Notes: generated by a model from the letters alone, not told the origin. Shown: positions 11,197 through 21,595, counted from the first letter of the stretch. The stretch: DNA of 64,000 bases from Cherax quadricarinatus (GCF_038502225.1 NC_091341.1:4031253-4095252), one strand, 5' to 3'. Numbers and translations: made by a program.

Positions 11197-11603
11197 CTCT
11201 ACTCTAGGGCAGGACCTACTTCTACTTGCTCTAGGGTAGGACCTACTTCCACCTACTCTAGGGTAGGACCTACTTCCACCTACTCTAGGGCAGGACCTAC
11301 TTCCACCTACTCTAGGGCAGGACCTACTTCCACCTACTCTAGGGCAGGACCTACTTCCACCTACTCTAGGGCAGGACCTACTTCCACCTACTCTAGGGCA
11401 GGACCTACTTCCACCTACTCTAGGGCAGGACCTACTTCCACCTACTCTAGGGCAAGACCTACTTCCACCTACTCTAGGGCAGGACCTACTTCCACCTACT
11501 CTAGGGCAGGACCTACTTCCACCTACTCTAGGGCAGGACCTACTTCCACCTACTCTAGGGCAGGACCTACTTCCACCTACTCTAGGGCAGGACCTACTTC
11601 CAC
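11197..11603. repeat. 27-bp minisatellite
   Basis: About 15 copies sharing TACTCTAGGGCAGGACCTAC and TTCCACC. The first copies carry GGGTAGG instead of GGGCAGG. The array follows the 15-bp array after about 25 bp. Confidence 0.95.
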
Positions 11604-11756
11604 TGTGGAATCCCACCTATCAGTGACATTGCCGTCATTTCAAGTGACTGCTATATTTGCCCATGTCTTGCTGTCTGTGCTTCAAATGCATCAAGACTGA
11701 ACACCTTCTCTAAATTGTTTATCTCACCTTCTACCTTTTCAGTCTTTTGTATTGTA

Positions 11757-11811
11757 TTGTATTGATAAAGTCACTGGTTGGCGAAACGTCTACAGATGTT
11801 GCACATGTGTC
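11757..11811 (+). ncRNA. Hammerhead ribozyme motif, UUGAUAA type, well paired
   Basis: Core TTGATAA is at 11762-11768, then one unpaired A, stem II GTCA/TGGC (11770-11773 with 11779-11782, one G-U pair), GAA at 11783-11785 and minimal stem III ACGT at 11786-11789. The site base is C (GUC). Stem I pairs over 5 bp: TTGTA (11757-11761) with TACAG (11791-11795). Compared with the consensus CUGANGA, positions 3 and 8 are U and A, so the C3-G8 core pair known from hammerhead crystal structures is replaced by a U-A pair. The conserved tail GTTGCACATGTGTCT follows at 11798. Confidence 0.65.
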
Positions 11812-11820
11812 TAATTCACC

Positions 11821-12329
11821 ATAGGATATATACGCCGAGAGGTCTCTCTTACAGGGTATACATTCTAAACAGTTTACTTAAATCATAATTCCAGAATTAA
11901 ATTTTGGATTTATGTTAGTATGCTGGTGAAATGAAGCACCCAGTGATATTCAGGCAATCGATAGCCTTCAATCCTGACCTTTTACCTGCTTCCCTTCCTC
12001 GTGCATCCTAACTCTCTCTAGGAAAACATGAATACCGTTCACGGCTTTTTATAAGCAAACACCAAGTGTACGTGGTTCTTGGCTCTGTTAGGAACACACA
12101 CAACAAGAGTACATGACAAGCTTGTTCTTAGGGAGGGCGTGAGTGGGTAGTTAAGCTGCAGGAATAAGTCACTTGATATAAAGAAGAGATGGCCTGAGAG
12201 GGTCCTTGTAGTAGTAGTGTACATCATCACAGAGCAACCTGGTAAGGCGGATGTGTCCTGGTTACTGCACACCACAACATAATTGGTTATTCACCAAGCC
12301 CGTTCGGTTTATTCTATACTTGCCCGTTA

Positions 12330-12332
<3 letters not shown>
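11821..12332. other. Unassigned sequence
   Basis: No coding or repeat signal was recognised. Confidence 0.4.

Positions 12333-12375
<43 letters not shown>
12333..12375. repeat. (TA)n microsatellite
   Basis: About 40 bp of TA dinucleotides that abut the left end of the MITE pair. Confidence 0.95.
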
Positions 12376-12378
<3 letters not shown>

Positions 12379-13152
12379 GTGCCGAATAGGTAAAATTGGT
12401 CAATTAGCAAGAACTCGTTTAAAACTAAGTCTTTTCTTAAATTTTCTTTATATGTTTAAAGATATATTTTTTTCATTTATGTTAATGTAAAAATTAATAA
12501 TTTTGTACCAAAAGAACTTTAGAGAACTTACTTCACCTTATTACAACAAGAGCAATTTATTTAGCCTAATCCAACTAAATATATTTTATACAAGTTCATA
12601 ATAATTTAATAATAAACAAACACAATGAAATATATATTTTTTCGTTAGGTTCAGAATGATTTTTTGCGAAATTACTGCATACACAAATTGTCGCATGCCT
12701 TATTCGGCAAGAAGAGAGCTGCTATTTAAGCCAAAATAGCAAGTTTTACATATTCGGCACGATATTATATATATATGTCGTGCTGAATAGGCAGAACTTG
12801 CGATCTTGGCTTAAATAGCAACGCTCATCTTGCCATATAGGACAAGTGAAAATTTGTGTTTGCAATAATTTCGCCGAAATCATTCTGAACCTAACAAAAA
12901 AAATATGTTTCACTGTGTTTGTTTAGTATTAAATTATTGTAAACAAACCTAAAATAATTTAGTTTGGTTAGGCTAAAATAAATTTTTCTTGTTATAATAA
13001 GGTTAGGTAAGTTTTCTAAGATTCTTTTGGAGCAAAATTAAAAATTTTTACATTAACATTAATGAAAAAAATATATCTTTAAACGTATAAGAGAAAAATT
13101 TAGAAAGGGACTTAATTTTAAATGAGTTCTTGCTAACTGACCAGTTTTACAT
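12376..13152. mobile_element. Two ~380-bp MITE copies head to head (palindrome)
   Basis: Copy 1 (12376-12763) is the reverse complement of copy 2 (12777-13152), with moderate divergence. They are separated by a short TA run. The outer ends read GTGCCGAATAGGTAAAA and CTGACCAGTTTTAC; the inner ends read TATTCGGCACGA and TCGTGCTGAATAGG. Each copy therefore has inverted termini of the form TCGTGCCGAATAGG next to TA. Shared internal words include CTTGCTAA, GGTTAGGTAAGTTTTCTAA and GGCTTAAATAGCAACGCTC. There is no coding capacity. A third copy lies at 56870-57205. TA flanks and terminal inverted repeats suggest a non-autonomous DNA transposon, but the superfamily cannot be fixed. Confidence 0.8.
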
Positions 13153-13154
13153 AC

Positions 13155-14082
13155 AGACACTGCAAAGCTCCAGGCAGACATCAACCAAATCTTTCAGTGG
13201 GCTGCAGAAAACAATATGAAGTTCAACGATGAGAAATTTCAATTACTCAGATATGGTAAACATGAGGAAATTAAATCTTCATCAGAGTACAATACAAATT
13301 CTGGCCACAAAATAGAGCGAAACACCAACGTCAAAGACCTGGGAGTGATCATGTCGGAGGATCTCACCTTCAAGGACCATAACATTGTATCAATCGCATC
13401 TGCTAGAAAAATGACAGGATGGATAATGAGAACCTTCAAAACTAGGGAGGCCAAGCCCATGATGACACTCTTCAGGTCACTTGTTCTATCTAGGCTGGAA
13501 TATTGCTGCACACTAACAGCACCTTTCAAGGCAGGTGAAATTGCCGACCTAGAAAATGTACAGAGAACTTTCACGGCGCGCATAACGGAGATAAAACACC
13601 TCAATTATTGGGAGCGCTTGAGGTTCCTAAACCTGTATTCCCTGGAACGCAGGAGGGAGAGATACATGATTATATACACCTGGAAAATCCTAGAGGGACT
13701 AGTACCGAACTTGCACACGAAAATCACCCACTACGAAAGCAAAAGACTTGGCAGACGATGCACCATCCCCCCAATGAAAAGCAGGGGTGTCACTAGCACG
13801 TTAAGAGACCATACAATAAGTGTCAGGGGCCCGAGACTGTTCAACTGCCTCCCAGCACACATAAGGGGGATTACCAACAGACCCCCGGCAGTCTTCAAGC
13901 TGGCACTGGACAAGCACCTAAAGTCAGTTCCGGATCAGCCGGGCTGTGGCTCGTATGTTGGTTTGCGTGCAGCCAGCAGCAACAGCCTGGTTGATCAGGC
14001 TCTGATCCACCAGGAGGCCTGGTCTCAGACCGGGCCGCGGGGGCGTTGACCCCCGGAACTCTCTCCAGGTAAACTCCAGGTT

Positions 14083-14092
<10 letters not shown>
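13155..14092 (+). mobile_element. LINE-C, 5'-truncated non-LTR retrotransposon
   Basis: The element starts abruptly at the MITE end, just downstream of where the reverse transcriptase catalytic FADD motif would lie. It runs through the C-terminal reverse transcriptase region and ends with a short tail containing GACCCCCGGAACTC and GGTAAACTCCAGG, next to a (TA)n tract at 14081-14131. Other copies or tails lie at 2588, 31566, 31962, 35757 and 60828. Confidence 0.85.
13216..14049 (+). pseudogene. LINE-C reverse transcriptase, C-terminal part
   Basis: 277 codons are open from a Met, and the frame extends upstream to about 13155. What is visible is the thumb and C-terminal part of a CR1/Jockey-type reverse transcriptase. 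It contains VKDLGVIMSEDLTF (reverse transcriptase motif E region), RSLVLSRLEYCCTL, ENVQRTFTARI, YWERLRFLNLYSLERRRER and GPRLFNCLPAHIR. The endonuclease, the fingers and the catalytic palm residues are missing, so the product cannot copy RNA. The repeat tail is itself coding to the stop (SVPDQPGCGSYV to the final GPRGR). A homologous segment at 60828-61265 on the minus strand supports the reading. Confidence 0.85.
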
Positions 14093-14133
<41 letters not shown>

Positions 14134-14427
14134 TTTCTTTTTCTGTCTCATAAACACGCTAGATAACAGGGATATCTTGCTACTCCTACTTACACTTTGG
14201 TCACACTTCACAGACACGCACATGCATATATATATACATTACATCTAGGTTTTTCTCCCTTTTTCTAAATAGCTCTTGTTCTTCCTTATTTCTTCTATTG
14301 TCCATGGGGAAGTGAAAAAGAATCTTTCCTCCGTAAGCCATGCGTGTCGTATGAGGCGACTAAAGTGCCGGGAGCAATGGGCTAGTAACCCCTTCTCCTG
14401 TAGACTTTTACTAAAAAAGAGAAGAAG

Positions 14428-15531
14428 AAAAACTTTATAAAACTGGGATGCTTGAATGTGCGTGGATGTAGTGCAGATGACAAGAAACAGATGATTGCTG
14501 ATGTTATGAATGAAAAGAAGTTGGATGTCCTGGCCCTAAGCGAAACAAAGCTGAAGGGGGTAGGGGAGTTTCGGTGGGGGGAAATAAATGGGATTAAATC
14601 TGGAGTATCTGAGAGAGTTAGAGCAAAGGAAGGGGTAGGAGTAATGTTGAATGATCAGTTATGGAAGGAGAAAAGAGAATATGAATGTGTAAATTCAAGA
14701 ATTATGTGGATTAAAGTAAAGGTTGGATGCGAAAAGTGGGTCATAATAAGCGTGTATGCACCTGGAGAAGAGAGGAATGCAGAGGAGAGAGAGAGATTTT
14801 GGGAGATGTTAAGTGAATGTATAGGAGCCTTTGAACCAAGTGAGAGAGTCATTGTGGTAGGGGATCTGAATGCTAAAGTAGGAGAAACATTTAGAGAGGG
14901 TGTGATAGGTAAGTTTGGGGTGCCAGGTGTAAATGATAATGGAAGCCCTTTGATTGAACTTTGTATAGAAAGGGGTTTAGTTATAGGTAACACATATTTT
15001 ATGAAAAAGAGGATAAATAAGTATACAAGATATGATGTAGGGCGAAATGACAGTAGTTTGTTGGATTATGTATTGGTAGATAAAAGACTGTTGAGTAGAC
15101 TTCATGATGTACATGTTTATAGAGGGGCCACAGATATATCAGATCACTTTCTAGTTGTAGCTATACTGAGAGTAAAAGGTAGATGGGATACAAGGAGAAT
15201 AGAAGCATCAGGGAAGAGAGAGGTGAAGGTTTATAAACTAAAAGAGGAGGCAGTTAGGGTAAGATATAAACAGCTATTGGAGGATAGATGGGCTAATGAG
15301 AGCATAGGAAATGGGATCGAAGAGGTATGGGGTAGGTTTAAAAATGTAGTGTTAGAGTGTTCAGCAGAAGTTTGTGGTTACAGGAAAGTGGGTGCGGGAG
15401 TGAAGAGGAGCGATTGGTGGAATGATGATGTAAAGAGAGTAGTAAGGGAGAAAAAGATAGCATATGAGAAGTTTTTACAAAGTAGAAGTTATGCAAGGAG
15501 GGAAGAGTATATGGAGAAAAAGAGAGGTTAA
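14428..15531 (+). pseudogene. LINE-A apurinic-like endonuclease domain
   Basis: Endonuclease of the exonuclease-endonuclease-phosphatase fold, which nicks target DNA to prime reverse transcription. Motifs in order: IKLGCLNVRGC at the start (no ATG; the domain begins at about 14437), LALSETKLKG (catalytic Glu), IISVYAPGEERN, VVGDLNAKVG (Asp/Asn pair), SSLLDYVLVD and TDISDHFLVV (catalytic Asp-His). All key residues are present. The frame ends at 15531 in MEKKRG. The overlapping frame from 15464 continues the same protein (KREVKRVVKQCKKRANERV), so a ~1-nt indel near 15520 separates endonuclease from reverse transcriptase. Confidence 0.87.
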
Positions 15532-16597
15532 GAGAGTGGTGAAACAATGTAAAAAGAGAGCAAATGAGAGAGTGGGTGAAATGTTATCAACAAATTTTGT
15601 TGAAAATAAGAAAAAGTTTTGGAGTGAGATTAACAAGTTAAGGAAGCCTAGAGAACAAATGGATTTGTCAGTTAAAAATAGGAGAGGAGAGTTATTAAAT
15701 GGAGAGTTAGAGGTATTGGGAAGATGGAGGGAATATTTTGAGGAATTGTTAAATGTCGATGAAGATAGGGAAGCTGTGATTTCGTGTATAGGGCAAGGAG
15801 GAATAACATCTTGTAGGAGTGAGGAAGAGCCAGTTGTGAGTGTGGGGGAAGTTCGTGAGGCAGTAGGTAAAATGAAAGGGGGTAAGGCAGCTGGGATTGA
15901 TGGGATAAAGATAGAAATGTTAAAAGCAGGTGGGGATATAGTTTTGGAGTGGTTGGTGCAATTATTTAATAAATGTATGGAAGAGGGTAAGGTACCTAGG
16001 GATCGGCAGAGAGCATGCATAGTTCCTTTGTATAAAGGCAAAGGGGACAAAAGAGAGTGCAAAAATTGTAGGGGGATAAGTCTGTTGAGTATACCTGGTA
16101 AAGTGTATGGTAGAGTTATTATTGAAAGAATTAAGAGTAAGACTGAGAATAGGATAGCAGATGAACAAGGAGGCTTTAGGAAAGGTAGGGGATGTGTGGA
16201 CCAGGTGTTTACAGTGAAACATATAAGTGAACAGTATTTAGATAAGGCTAAAGAGGTCTTTGTGGCATTTATGGATTTGGAAAAGGCGTATGACAGGGCG
16301 GATAGGGGGGCAATGTGGCAGATGTTGCAGGTGTATGGTGTAGGAGGTAGGTTACTGAAAGCAGTGAAGAGTTTTTATGAGGATAGTGAGGCTCAAGTTA
16401 GAGTATGTAGGAAAGAGGGAAATTATTTCCCAGTAAAAGTAGGCCTTAGACAAGGATGTATGATGTCACCGTGGTTGTTTAATATATTTATAGATGGGGT
16501 TGTAAGAGAAGTAAATGCGAGGGTCTTGACAAGAGGTGTGGAGTTAAAAGATAAAGAATCACACAAAGTGGGAGTTGTCACAGTTGCTCTTTGCTGA
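15464..16597 (+). pseudogene. LINE-A reverse transcriptase, fingers and palm
   Basis: Copies element RNA into DNA at the nicked target. Visible motifs: GKAAGIDGIKIEML (motif 1), PRDRQRACIVPLYKGKGD (motif 2), CRGISLLSIPGKVYGRVI, DEQGGFRKGRGCVDQVF, VAFMDLEKAYDRADR (motif A with catalytic Asp) and GLRQGCMMSPWLFNIFIDG (motif B). The frame runs off just before the FADD box. Comparison with copy 2 (minus strand, near 55810) shows that copy 1 lost two bases in ACACAAAGTGGG near 16563, moving FADD to another frame. Confidence 0.88.
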
Positions 16598-17324
16598 TGA
16601 CACTGTGCTCTTGGGAGATTCTGAAGAGAAGTTGCAGAGGTTGGTAGATGAATTTGGTAGGGTGTACAAAAGAAGAAAATTAAAAGTGAATACAGGAAAG
16701 AGTAAGGTTATGAGGATAACAAAAAGATTAGGTGATGAAAGATTGGATTTCAGATTGGAGGGAGAGAGTATGGAGGAGGTGAATGTATTCAGATATTTGG
16801 GAGTGGACGTGTCAGCGGATGGGTCTATGAAAGATGAGGTGAATCATAGAATTGATGAGGGGAAAAGGGTGAGCGGTGCACTTAGGAGTCTGTGGAGACA
16901 AAGAACTTTGTCCTTGGAGGCAAAGAGGGGAATGTCTGAGAGTATAGTTTTACCAACGCTCTTATATGGGTGTGAAGCATGGGTGATGAATGTTGCAGCG
17001 AGGAGAAGGCTGGAGGCAGTGGAGATGTCATGTCTGAGGGCAATGTGTGGTGTGAATATAATGCAGAGAATTCGTAGTTTGGAAGTTAGGAGGAGGTGCG
17101 GGATTACCAAAACTGTTGTCCAGAGGGCTGAAGAAGGGTTGTTGAGGTGGTTCGGACATGTAGAGAGAATGGAGCGAAACAGAGTGACTTCAAGAGTGTA
17201 TCAGTCTGTAGTGGAAGGAAGGCGGGGTAGGGGTCGGCCTAGGAAAGGTTGGAGGGAGGGGGGTAAAGGAGGTTTTGTGTGCGAGGGGCATGGACTTCCA
17301 GCAGGCATGCGTGAGCGTGTTTGA
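16575..17324 (+). pseudogene. LINE-A reverse transcriptase, FADD motif to C-terminus
   Basis: Begins MSQLLFADDTVLLGD with the catalytic Asp-Asp pair, then FGRVYKRRKLKVNTGKSKVM, NVFRYLGVDVSADGSM (motif E), LLYGCEAWVM, RCGITKTVVQRAEEGLLRWFGHVERM and GRGRPRKGWREG. The last residues are off-frame: copy 2 reads RACVSVFDRSEWRQMVF at this point, whereas here an extra G near 17260 gives GKGGFVCEGHG and a different stop. Frameshifts at both ends mark a dead copy. Confidence 0.88.
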
Positions 17325-17608
17325 TAGAAGTGAATGGAGACAAATGGTTTTTAATACTTGACGTGCTGTTGGAGTGTGAGCAAAGTAACATTTATGAAGG
17401 GATTCAGGGAAACCGGCAGGCCGGACTTGAGTCCTGGAGATGGGAAGTACAGTGCCTGCACTCTGAAGGAGGGGTGTTAATGTTGCAGTTTAAAAACTGT
17501 AGTGTAAAGCACCCTTCTGGCAAGACAGTGATGGAGTGAATGATGGTGAAAGTTTTTCTTTTTCGGGCCACCCTGCCTTGGTGGGAGTCGGCCAGTGTGA
17601 TAATAAAA

Positions 17609-17696
<88 letters not shown>
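17609..17696. repeat. (TA)n microsatellite
   Basis: TA dinucleotides with one CTATA interruption near 17653, lying exactly between two LINE-A 3' ends that face each other. Confidence 0.95.
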
Positions 17697-17697
<1 letters not shown>

Positions 17698-17866
17698 ACA
17701 CATCGCCGTCTCCCATCAAGGCAGGGTGAGCCGAAAAAGAATAACTTTCATCATTCACTCCATCACTGTCGTGCCAGAGGCACGCTCACACTACAGTTAT
17801 AAAACTGCAACATTAAGACTCCTTCAGAGTTCCGTCACTGTACCTCCCATCTTCAAGACTTTATTT
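17697..17866 (-). mobile_element. LINE-A-related 3' tail, opposite strand
   Basis: Read on the minus strand, this matches the 3' end of LINE-A (compare 17430-17595 and 54781-54960). It contains ACTGCAACATTAAG, CACTCCATCACTGTC and CCCATCAAGGCAGGGTGAG as seen on the plus strand. It differs at several places, including GTGCCAGAGGCACG, so it belongs to a sister subfamily. It faces LINE-A copy 1 tail to tail across the (TA)n. Confidence 0.78.
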
Positions 17867-17917
17867 TCACTGTCTACGCTAAGTATGACTTATTAGAGGA
17901 TCTTTAACTAAGGGAGT

Positions 17918-18003
17918 TGGCGTCCTGAACACCTCACTCTGGCGTCCTGAACGCCTCACTCTGGCGTCCTGAACGCCTCACTCTGGCGTCCTGAACGCCT
18001 CAA
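17918..18003. repeat. 22-bp repeat, 4 copies
   Basis: GGCGTCCTGAACGCCTCACT units (22 bp with TC), the first with ACACC in place of ACGCC. Confidence 0.9.
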
Positions 18004-18146
18004 TGTGTGAGCTTGAGGTATCGACTGCAGCTTGCAGATGATTTACGCATTGATATACGCCACATAATTCACGCCTTCCTCAATGTTTGAAAATTTATGC
18101 TCGGGTAGTGACTAACTTGGCGAGTTTTATGCAAATGTAGTGATAT

Positions 18147-18712
18147 TACACCCACAACACGAGCCCACAACAGAAGCCCACAACACGAGCCCACAACACG
18201 AGCCCACAACACGAGCCCACAACACGAGCCCACAACACGAGCCCACAACACGAGCCCACAACACGAGCCCACAACACGAGCCCACAACACAAGCCCACAG
18301 TAAGACACCCACAGCACGAGCCCACAACACAAGCCCACAGTAAGACACCCACAGCACGAGCCCACAACAAGACATCCAGAATACGAGTCCACAGTAAGAC
18401 ATCCACAGCAATATATCCACAGCACGAGGTCACAGCAATACAGCCACAGCAAGACATCCACAGCACGAGCCCACAGCAATACAGCCACAGCAAGACATCC
18501 ACAGCACGAGCCCACAGCAAATCATCCATAGCACGAGCTCACAGTAATATATCCACAGTACGTGCCCATAGTAATACATCCATAGTACGTGCCCACAGTA
18601 ATACATCCATAGTACGTGCCCACAGTAATACATCCACAGCACGTGCCCACAGCAACATTCACAACACGTGCTCACAGCAACATTCACAGCACGTGCTCAC
18701 AGCGGCAGTGAC
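18147..18712. repeat. 13-bp array grading into ~26-30-bp repeats
   Basis: About 12 near-perfect copies of CCCACAACACGAG occupy 18147-18300. They then grade into longer units that mix CAGTAAGACATCCACAGCA, AATACATCCATAGTACG and TGCCCACAGTAATACATCC up to 18712. The long units look like compound derivatives of the 13-bp word. Confidence 0.9.
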
Positions 18713-18754
18713 ATGACGTCTTCCTACAGTGGTGGTTAGATAAGGTCTTCTTAC

Positions 18755-19240
18755 AAGGGCAGTGACAACTCCTGGCCCAGCTTGGCAAGTCGCTACTAGG
18801 TCCACTCTCTCCCTGCTTCAAGAATCTTACCGTACCTCTTCTTAAAGCTATATATTTATCTGCCTCTCCACTGTTCAGGTTGTTCCACTTCCTGACTAAG
18901 GAAATACTTCCCAACATCCTTGGGACTCCTCTTTGCTTTCAACTTCCAGCTGTGGCCTCGTGCTTCTCTTTCTCTTCTCTCATTCAATCTGTTCTCGCCT
19001 ATCCTGTCACTTTCTCTCAGTATTTTGTACATCAAATCCTTAATCCTTCATTTCCCTTAATGTCTTGAGGATAAACTCCCTTAATATCTCCTCACAGGAT
19101 ATTGTTTTAGCTATGGGACTAGTCACAATGCAAACCTCTGCAATTTCTACCAGTTTCTTGACATACTGGACAAGGTGTGGGTTTAAAACTGGTGTTGCAT
19201 ACTTTAGTATGAACCTGATGTATACAGTGTCGTGAATCAT
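18755..19240 (-). mobile_element. LINE-D 3' region, decayed
   Basis: Aligns in sequence style and order with 51955-52450. Both contain GTACCTCTTCTTAAAGC or a near form, GTTCCACTTCCTGAC, AAATACTTCC and GAATCATTACATT or a near form. On the minus strand it encodes pieces of the extreme C-terminus of a CR1-like reverse transcriptase (the FSHRVVRKWNNLES-type motif is better seen at 51978-52208). No intact frame remains. Confidence 0.72.
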
Positions 19241-19293
19241 TACATTTCACAGACGTACAAAATTAAATATAATTAAATATTAGATTATAAATA

Positions 19294-20353
19294 CAGTGGA
19301 ACCTCGGTACTCGAACTTAATTCGTTTCAGAAGACTGCTCGAGTGCCGATCTGTTCGAGTACCGAGCGAATTTTTCCCATAAGGAATTATGTAAATAAGA
19401 TTAATCCGTTTCAGACCCCCAAATACCCTTACAGCGACTTTGCGGTGTATTTATGATTTTATTTTCATTTTCTTGGTCTCATTTGATAGAATTTTAAAGA
19501 TACGTTACAGAAATAGAGATAATTTTGAATGGTTTACAGGTTAAAAGTACATTGAAATTGAGCTCAAAGTAGAGGAAATGTTTGATTTTTGTTAATATTC
19601 AGGAGTAAACAAATCAACACTCGTCCAATACACGTCTACTGGTGGGTCTAATATGCTTTCACAAATGAGCTGATATTATTTATACCATTTTGTCAATACA
19701 GTAGTCTGCATAACAGTAAATCTTGTATTTTTTGTGTGAATAAAAATTCAAAATGGAAAGCAAGCGTAATATATGAGGGGCCTGAAGAGGGAGGAGCCAT
19801 AGGAGAAAGAGAGGGAGGGGCCAGCAGAAGGAGCATTCAGTATCTGAGTCGTCGTGATAGCCGGATACTAGTGGTGGTGCGAATACAATGTTGTGTATTT
19901 ACGCTAATATTCGTAATAAAGGTTATCTATCACATTTATTCCAGCTTGATATCAGAAACACGATAGATAACCTAGAAGCACAATAAAGACACCGAAATTA
20001 ATAATAAAAGGCATATTATATGGAGAGGTGGAGGCGGTGTTTCCATCAGGGCAAACACACACTAACCAATTTTGTTTTTGCTTGGCTGTTATCAGTAATC
20101 TTCTTAGGCCCCATGGTGACTTATACAAATATAAAACGAAACACCCAAAAATGCTTAACATGAAATAGTTTACAGTGAAGTTCAGCGGAATTTTGGACTG
20201 AACAACAGCAACTGGGAGATTGACGCATATGTTCTGGCAGGTCGTGTTTGTTTGGTCGAGTGCCGAGCAAACGGTTGACTACCGAGCAAACGGTTGACTA
20301 CCGAGCGATTTTTTTTTACCGAACAAAGCTGTTCGAGTACCGAGGTGCCACTA
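19294..20353. mobile_element. ~1.06-kb non-autonomous TIR transposon
   Basis: The left end is CAGTGGAACCTCGGTACTCG (19294 on) and the right end, reversed, is TAGTGGCACCTCGGTACTCG (from 20353), giving inverted termini of about 23 bp. Both ends are flanked by TA (19292-19293 and 20354-20355), a TA target duplication as in Tc1/mariner/pogo transposons. Subterminal TTCGAGTACCGAGC and ACCGAGCAAACGGTTGACT words are repeated inside the right end. No transposase is encoded. Terminal CAGTGGAACCTCG resembles the termini of pogo/Tigger-type elements; that assignment is inference. Confidence 0.8.
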
Positions 20354-20355
20354 TA

Positions 20356-21145
20356 TTAAACTTCTTTAAACATTTAGTTTCCAGTTGTCTTTTAGCTTTG
20401 GTGTAGAAATTACCATTCACGATGTATCGATTTCTGGCCTACATTTCCCCAGACAAGAAATGCCGGTGTCGCTGGCAATAGCACTATATATTATCTTGGT
20501 AATTGCCAAAGATAGTTTAACTATTAGCCATAAATTATAAGGTATCGCATCGTAAATTTGACATAATTTATGGCCATGAATAACGGAAGCACAGCCCGGA
20601 TGTTGTTTTTATAAGCCAATAAACGTCACTAGACACCAGAAGGGCGATTCTCTCCAGAGACAACTTAATAACTCCACGACCCATGCATGGAATAATAATG
20701 CAGTTCCCTCAAATAATTACCTAGTATACAATTTATTGTCTTGGGATATAACCATAGCGTTGCAGCGAGAAGAAATTGCAGGTGCAAGGCATCGGGAGAG
20801 GATGTAATGGCGAGAGAAGCTACCACCAGCAGCAACAACGACATTCACCCTACCAGCAGTTGGAAGCCGAGTCACCAGGACTCTCATCAGAGCAATAACA
20901 CTGAGAAAAACGCCTCAGGCATCCAAGTCAGAGGCAAAAAATAAAATAATCACCAGTGCAGAGATGAGGGGGTAGAGAGTGCAGCGTAAGTGCTTGTGTT
21001 GTTTACGGAGCACTTTGACCGTGTAAGGCACCCAGTGCTCATAGCCATAATAAAATTATTAATACTGCAATAAAAAAAAGGTTAAATTAAATAATAAAGG
21101 CAATAGAGACAGCAATAACGAAGGATAGGATGGGAACGTTTAAAA
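20356..21145. other. Unassigned sequence
   Basis: No recognisable repeat. A 67-codon frame at 20741-20944 (rich in Ser, Asn and basic residues) has no motif and is probably fortuitous. Confidence 0.4.
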
Positions 21146-21148
21146 GAT

Positions 21149-21488
21149 GTTTGTTGTAGACAGTTGTGGTCATAGTGGTTGTTGTAGACAGCTGTGGTCA
21201 CAGTGGTTGTTGTAGACAGCTGTGGTCACAGTGGTTGTTGTAGACAGCTGTGGTCACAGTGGTTGTTGTAGACAGCTGTGGTCACAGTGGTTGTTGTAGA
21301 CAGCTGTGGTCACAGTGGTTGTTGTAGACAGCTGTGGTCACAGTGGTTGTTGTAGACAGCTGTGGTCACAGTGGTTGTTGTAGACAGCTGTGGTCACAGT
21401 GGTTGTTGTAGACAGCTGTGGTCACAGTGGTTGTTGTAGAGAGCTGTGGTCACAGTGGTTGTTGTAGACAGCTGTGGTCACAGTGGTG
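21149..21488. repeat. 28-bp minisatellite
   Basis: Twelve almost identical copies sharing GTTGTAGACAGCTGTGGTCA and CAGTGGTT. One copy has GAGAGCTG. The high identity suggests recent amplification. Confidence 0.95.
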
Positions 21489-21595
21489 ACAGCTCACTAG
21501 CTAAGAGATCTCAATTAGTTTGTCATGGTGAATATATAAATGTTATACAGTATCGAAAGGTTGGTAAGACACACGTACAACAGTTAGGCATCTTT

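Larger units (their letters stand above)
14303..17598 (+). mobile_element. LINE-A copy 1, nearly full-length RTE-like LINE
   Basis: Layout is a leader (14303-14420, no ATG), an endonuclease frame, a reverse transcriptase in two frames, then a 3' tail ending in CCTGCCTTGGTGGGAG and AATAAAATATA before (TA)n. The leader and tail are the same sequences found joined in the deletion derivatives at 3689 and 42971. The short non-coding ends, a single endonuclease-plus-reverse-transcriptase frame and simple-repeat 3' end fit an RTE-like LINE; the clade is inferred from this layout and from the GRPRKGWRE C-terminal motif. Three or four frameshifts make it inactive. Confidence 0.85.

Noticed and set aside
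10285..11700. 471-codon frame starting in unique sequence and crossing two arrays
   Set aside because: The unique N-terminal part has no motif and contains the hammerhead motif; the rest is the 15-bp and 27-bp arrays.
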